Source: Desulfobacterales bacterium (GTDB taxonomy: Bacteria > Desulfobacterota > Desulfobacteria > Desulfobacterales > UBA5852). Taken from it: DNA of 14,362 bases. Made by a program: the position numbers and the translations under genes. The notes under the pieces were generated by a model, which made no database searches, had not been told where the DNA came from, and saw nothing but the letters and a program-made list of their open reading frames with translations. Positions 13,985-14,362 of this stretch are shown here, piece by piece; position 1 is the stretch's first letter; each line of letters begins with the position of its first letter. The DNA is taken from NCBI GenBank assembly GCA_030066455.1, contig JASJBQ010000074.1:1-14362 (forward strand), read 5' to 3'.

Positions 13985-14362
13985 TTAGAGGATGCGGCCG
14001 ATCGCGTCGATCTTCTTCTCCAACCGCTTGGCCGACACCGGCACGGCGGTTTTGAGTTCCTGGGCGAAGATCGAAACCTTGTACTCCTCGATCAGCCAGA
14101 AGAGTTCTTCCAGGGCCTCGCGTTTGGCCGCCGACGTGCGCGGCGTCAATTCTTCCAGGAGGCGCTGCAATCGGGCTTCGAACCGGCCGACGGCCTCGGC
14201 CTTGGGGCGGTCGCGGTCGAACTGCTGTAGTGCCCGGCGGGCCCGCAGCGCAACGGCCTGCAGGTAGCGCGGCAGGTGCGCCAGGCGCTCCCGGTCGTAG
14301 AGGGACACAAAATTCTCCGGCACCAGCTTGTGGATGTCCTCCCGCCGGTCCAGGAGAAATTC
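13985..14362 (-). CDS. hrpA: ATP-dependent RNA helicase HrpA, C-terminal fragment
   Basis: The minus-strand frame is open from the window edge (14362) to TAA at 13985-13987, giving the last 125 residues. They match the C-terminal region of long bacterial HrpA proteins (DUF3418-type): LVPENFVSLYDRERLAHLPR, YLQAVALRARRA, an LLEELTPRTSAAKREALEEL stretch, then EEYKVSIFAQELKTAVPVSA and KRLEKK before a natural end. HrpA is a DEAH-box helicase that acts on translating ribosomes and on mRNA processing; the helicase motifs lie outside the window. The GTG at 14321-14323 is internal, since the frame continues upstream with plausible sequence (DRREDIHKLVPENF). Confident family call, from the C-terminal pattern only. 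Confidence 0.8.
   Translation of the reverse strand, partial: EFLLDRREDIHKLVPENFVSLYDRERLAHLPRYLQAVALRARRALQQFDRDRPKAEAVGRFEARLQRLLEELTPRTSAAKREALEELFWLIEEYKVSIFAQELKTAVPVSAKRLEKKIDAIGRIL

Overview
This is a high-GC window, apparently from a Gram-negative bacterium: it has an RND efflux pump with a periplasmic adaptor, exported cell-wall enzymes and an HrpA helicase end. Intergenic palindromic repeats of the kind found at 6583-6705 and 8238-8395, and the C-GCAxxG-C-C protein, make me lean to Desulfobacterota (Desulfosarcina-like sulfate reducers). That placement is from memory and unverified.

Layout. 1-246: C-terminal end of an HPP-family membrane protein. 513-4753: two-gene RND efflux operon (adaptor plus inner-membrane pump) with no outer-membrane factor beside it. 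4754-5998: gene-poor, decayed stretch with one small candidate gene (61 aa, 5308-5493) and a broken GNAT acetyltransferase on the minus strand (5582-5878). 6004-6578: AbrB-type antitoxin and PIN-domain toxin (VapBC type), overlapping by 4 bases, behind a good promoter whose -10 is flanked by a perfect 9-base inverted repeat. 6583-7101: palindromic intergenic repeat and unassigned spacer.

7102-13395 is the most interesting block, an envelope cluster. A secreted class-A-beta-lactamase-fold serine hydrolase (plus strand) converges on a minus-strand pair: an exported or membrane-anchored PEP-synthase-like protein (about 1048 aa) followed 39 bases later by an exported L,D-transpeptidase (604 aa). 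The PEP-synthase-like protein has lost the PEP/pyruvate TIM barrel and carries its phosphohistidine swivel domain before the ATP-grasp domain. That is the reverse of PEP synthase and PPDK, and the gross order seen in plant glucan water dikinases. A large nested palindrome sits between the convergent genes. I infer that the cluster modifies peptidoglycan or another envelope polymer, but the acceptor and the ATP source are unknown.

13484-14362: a 5' scrap of an IS5-family transposase, an N-terminally short C-GCAxxG-C-C family protein and the C-terminal end of HrpA on the minus strand, running off the window. The IS scrap, the broken GNAT and the shortened C-GCAxxG gene indicate past rearrangement on both sides of the central block.
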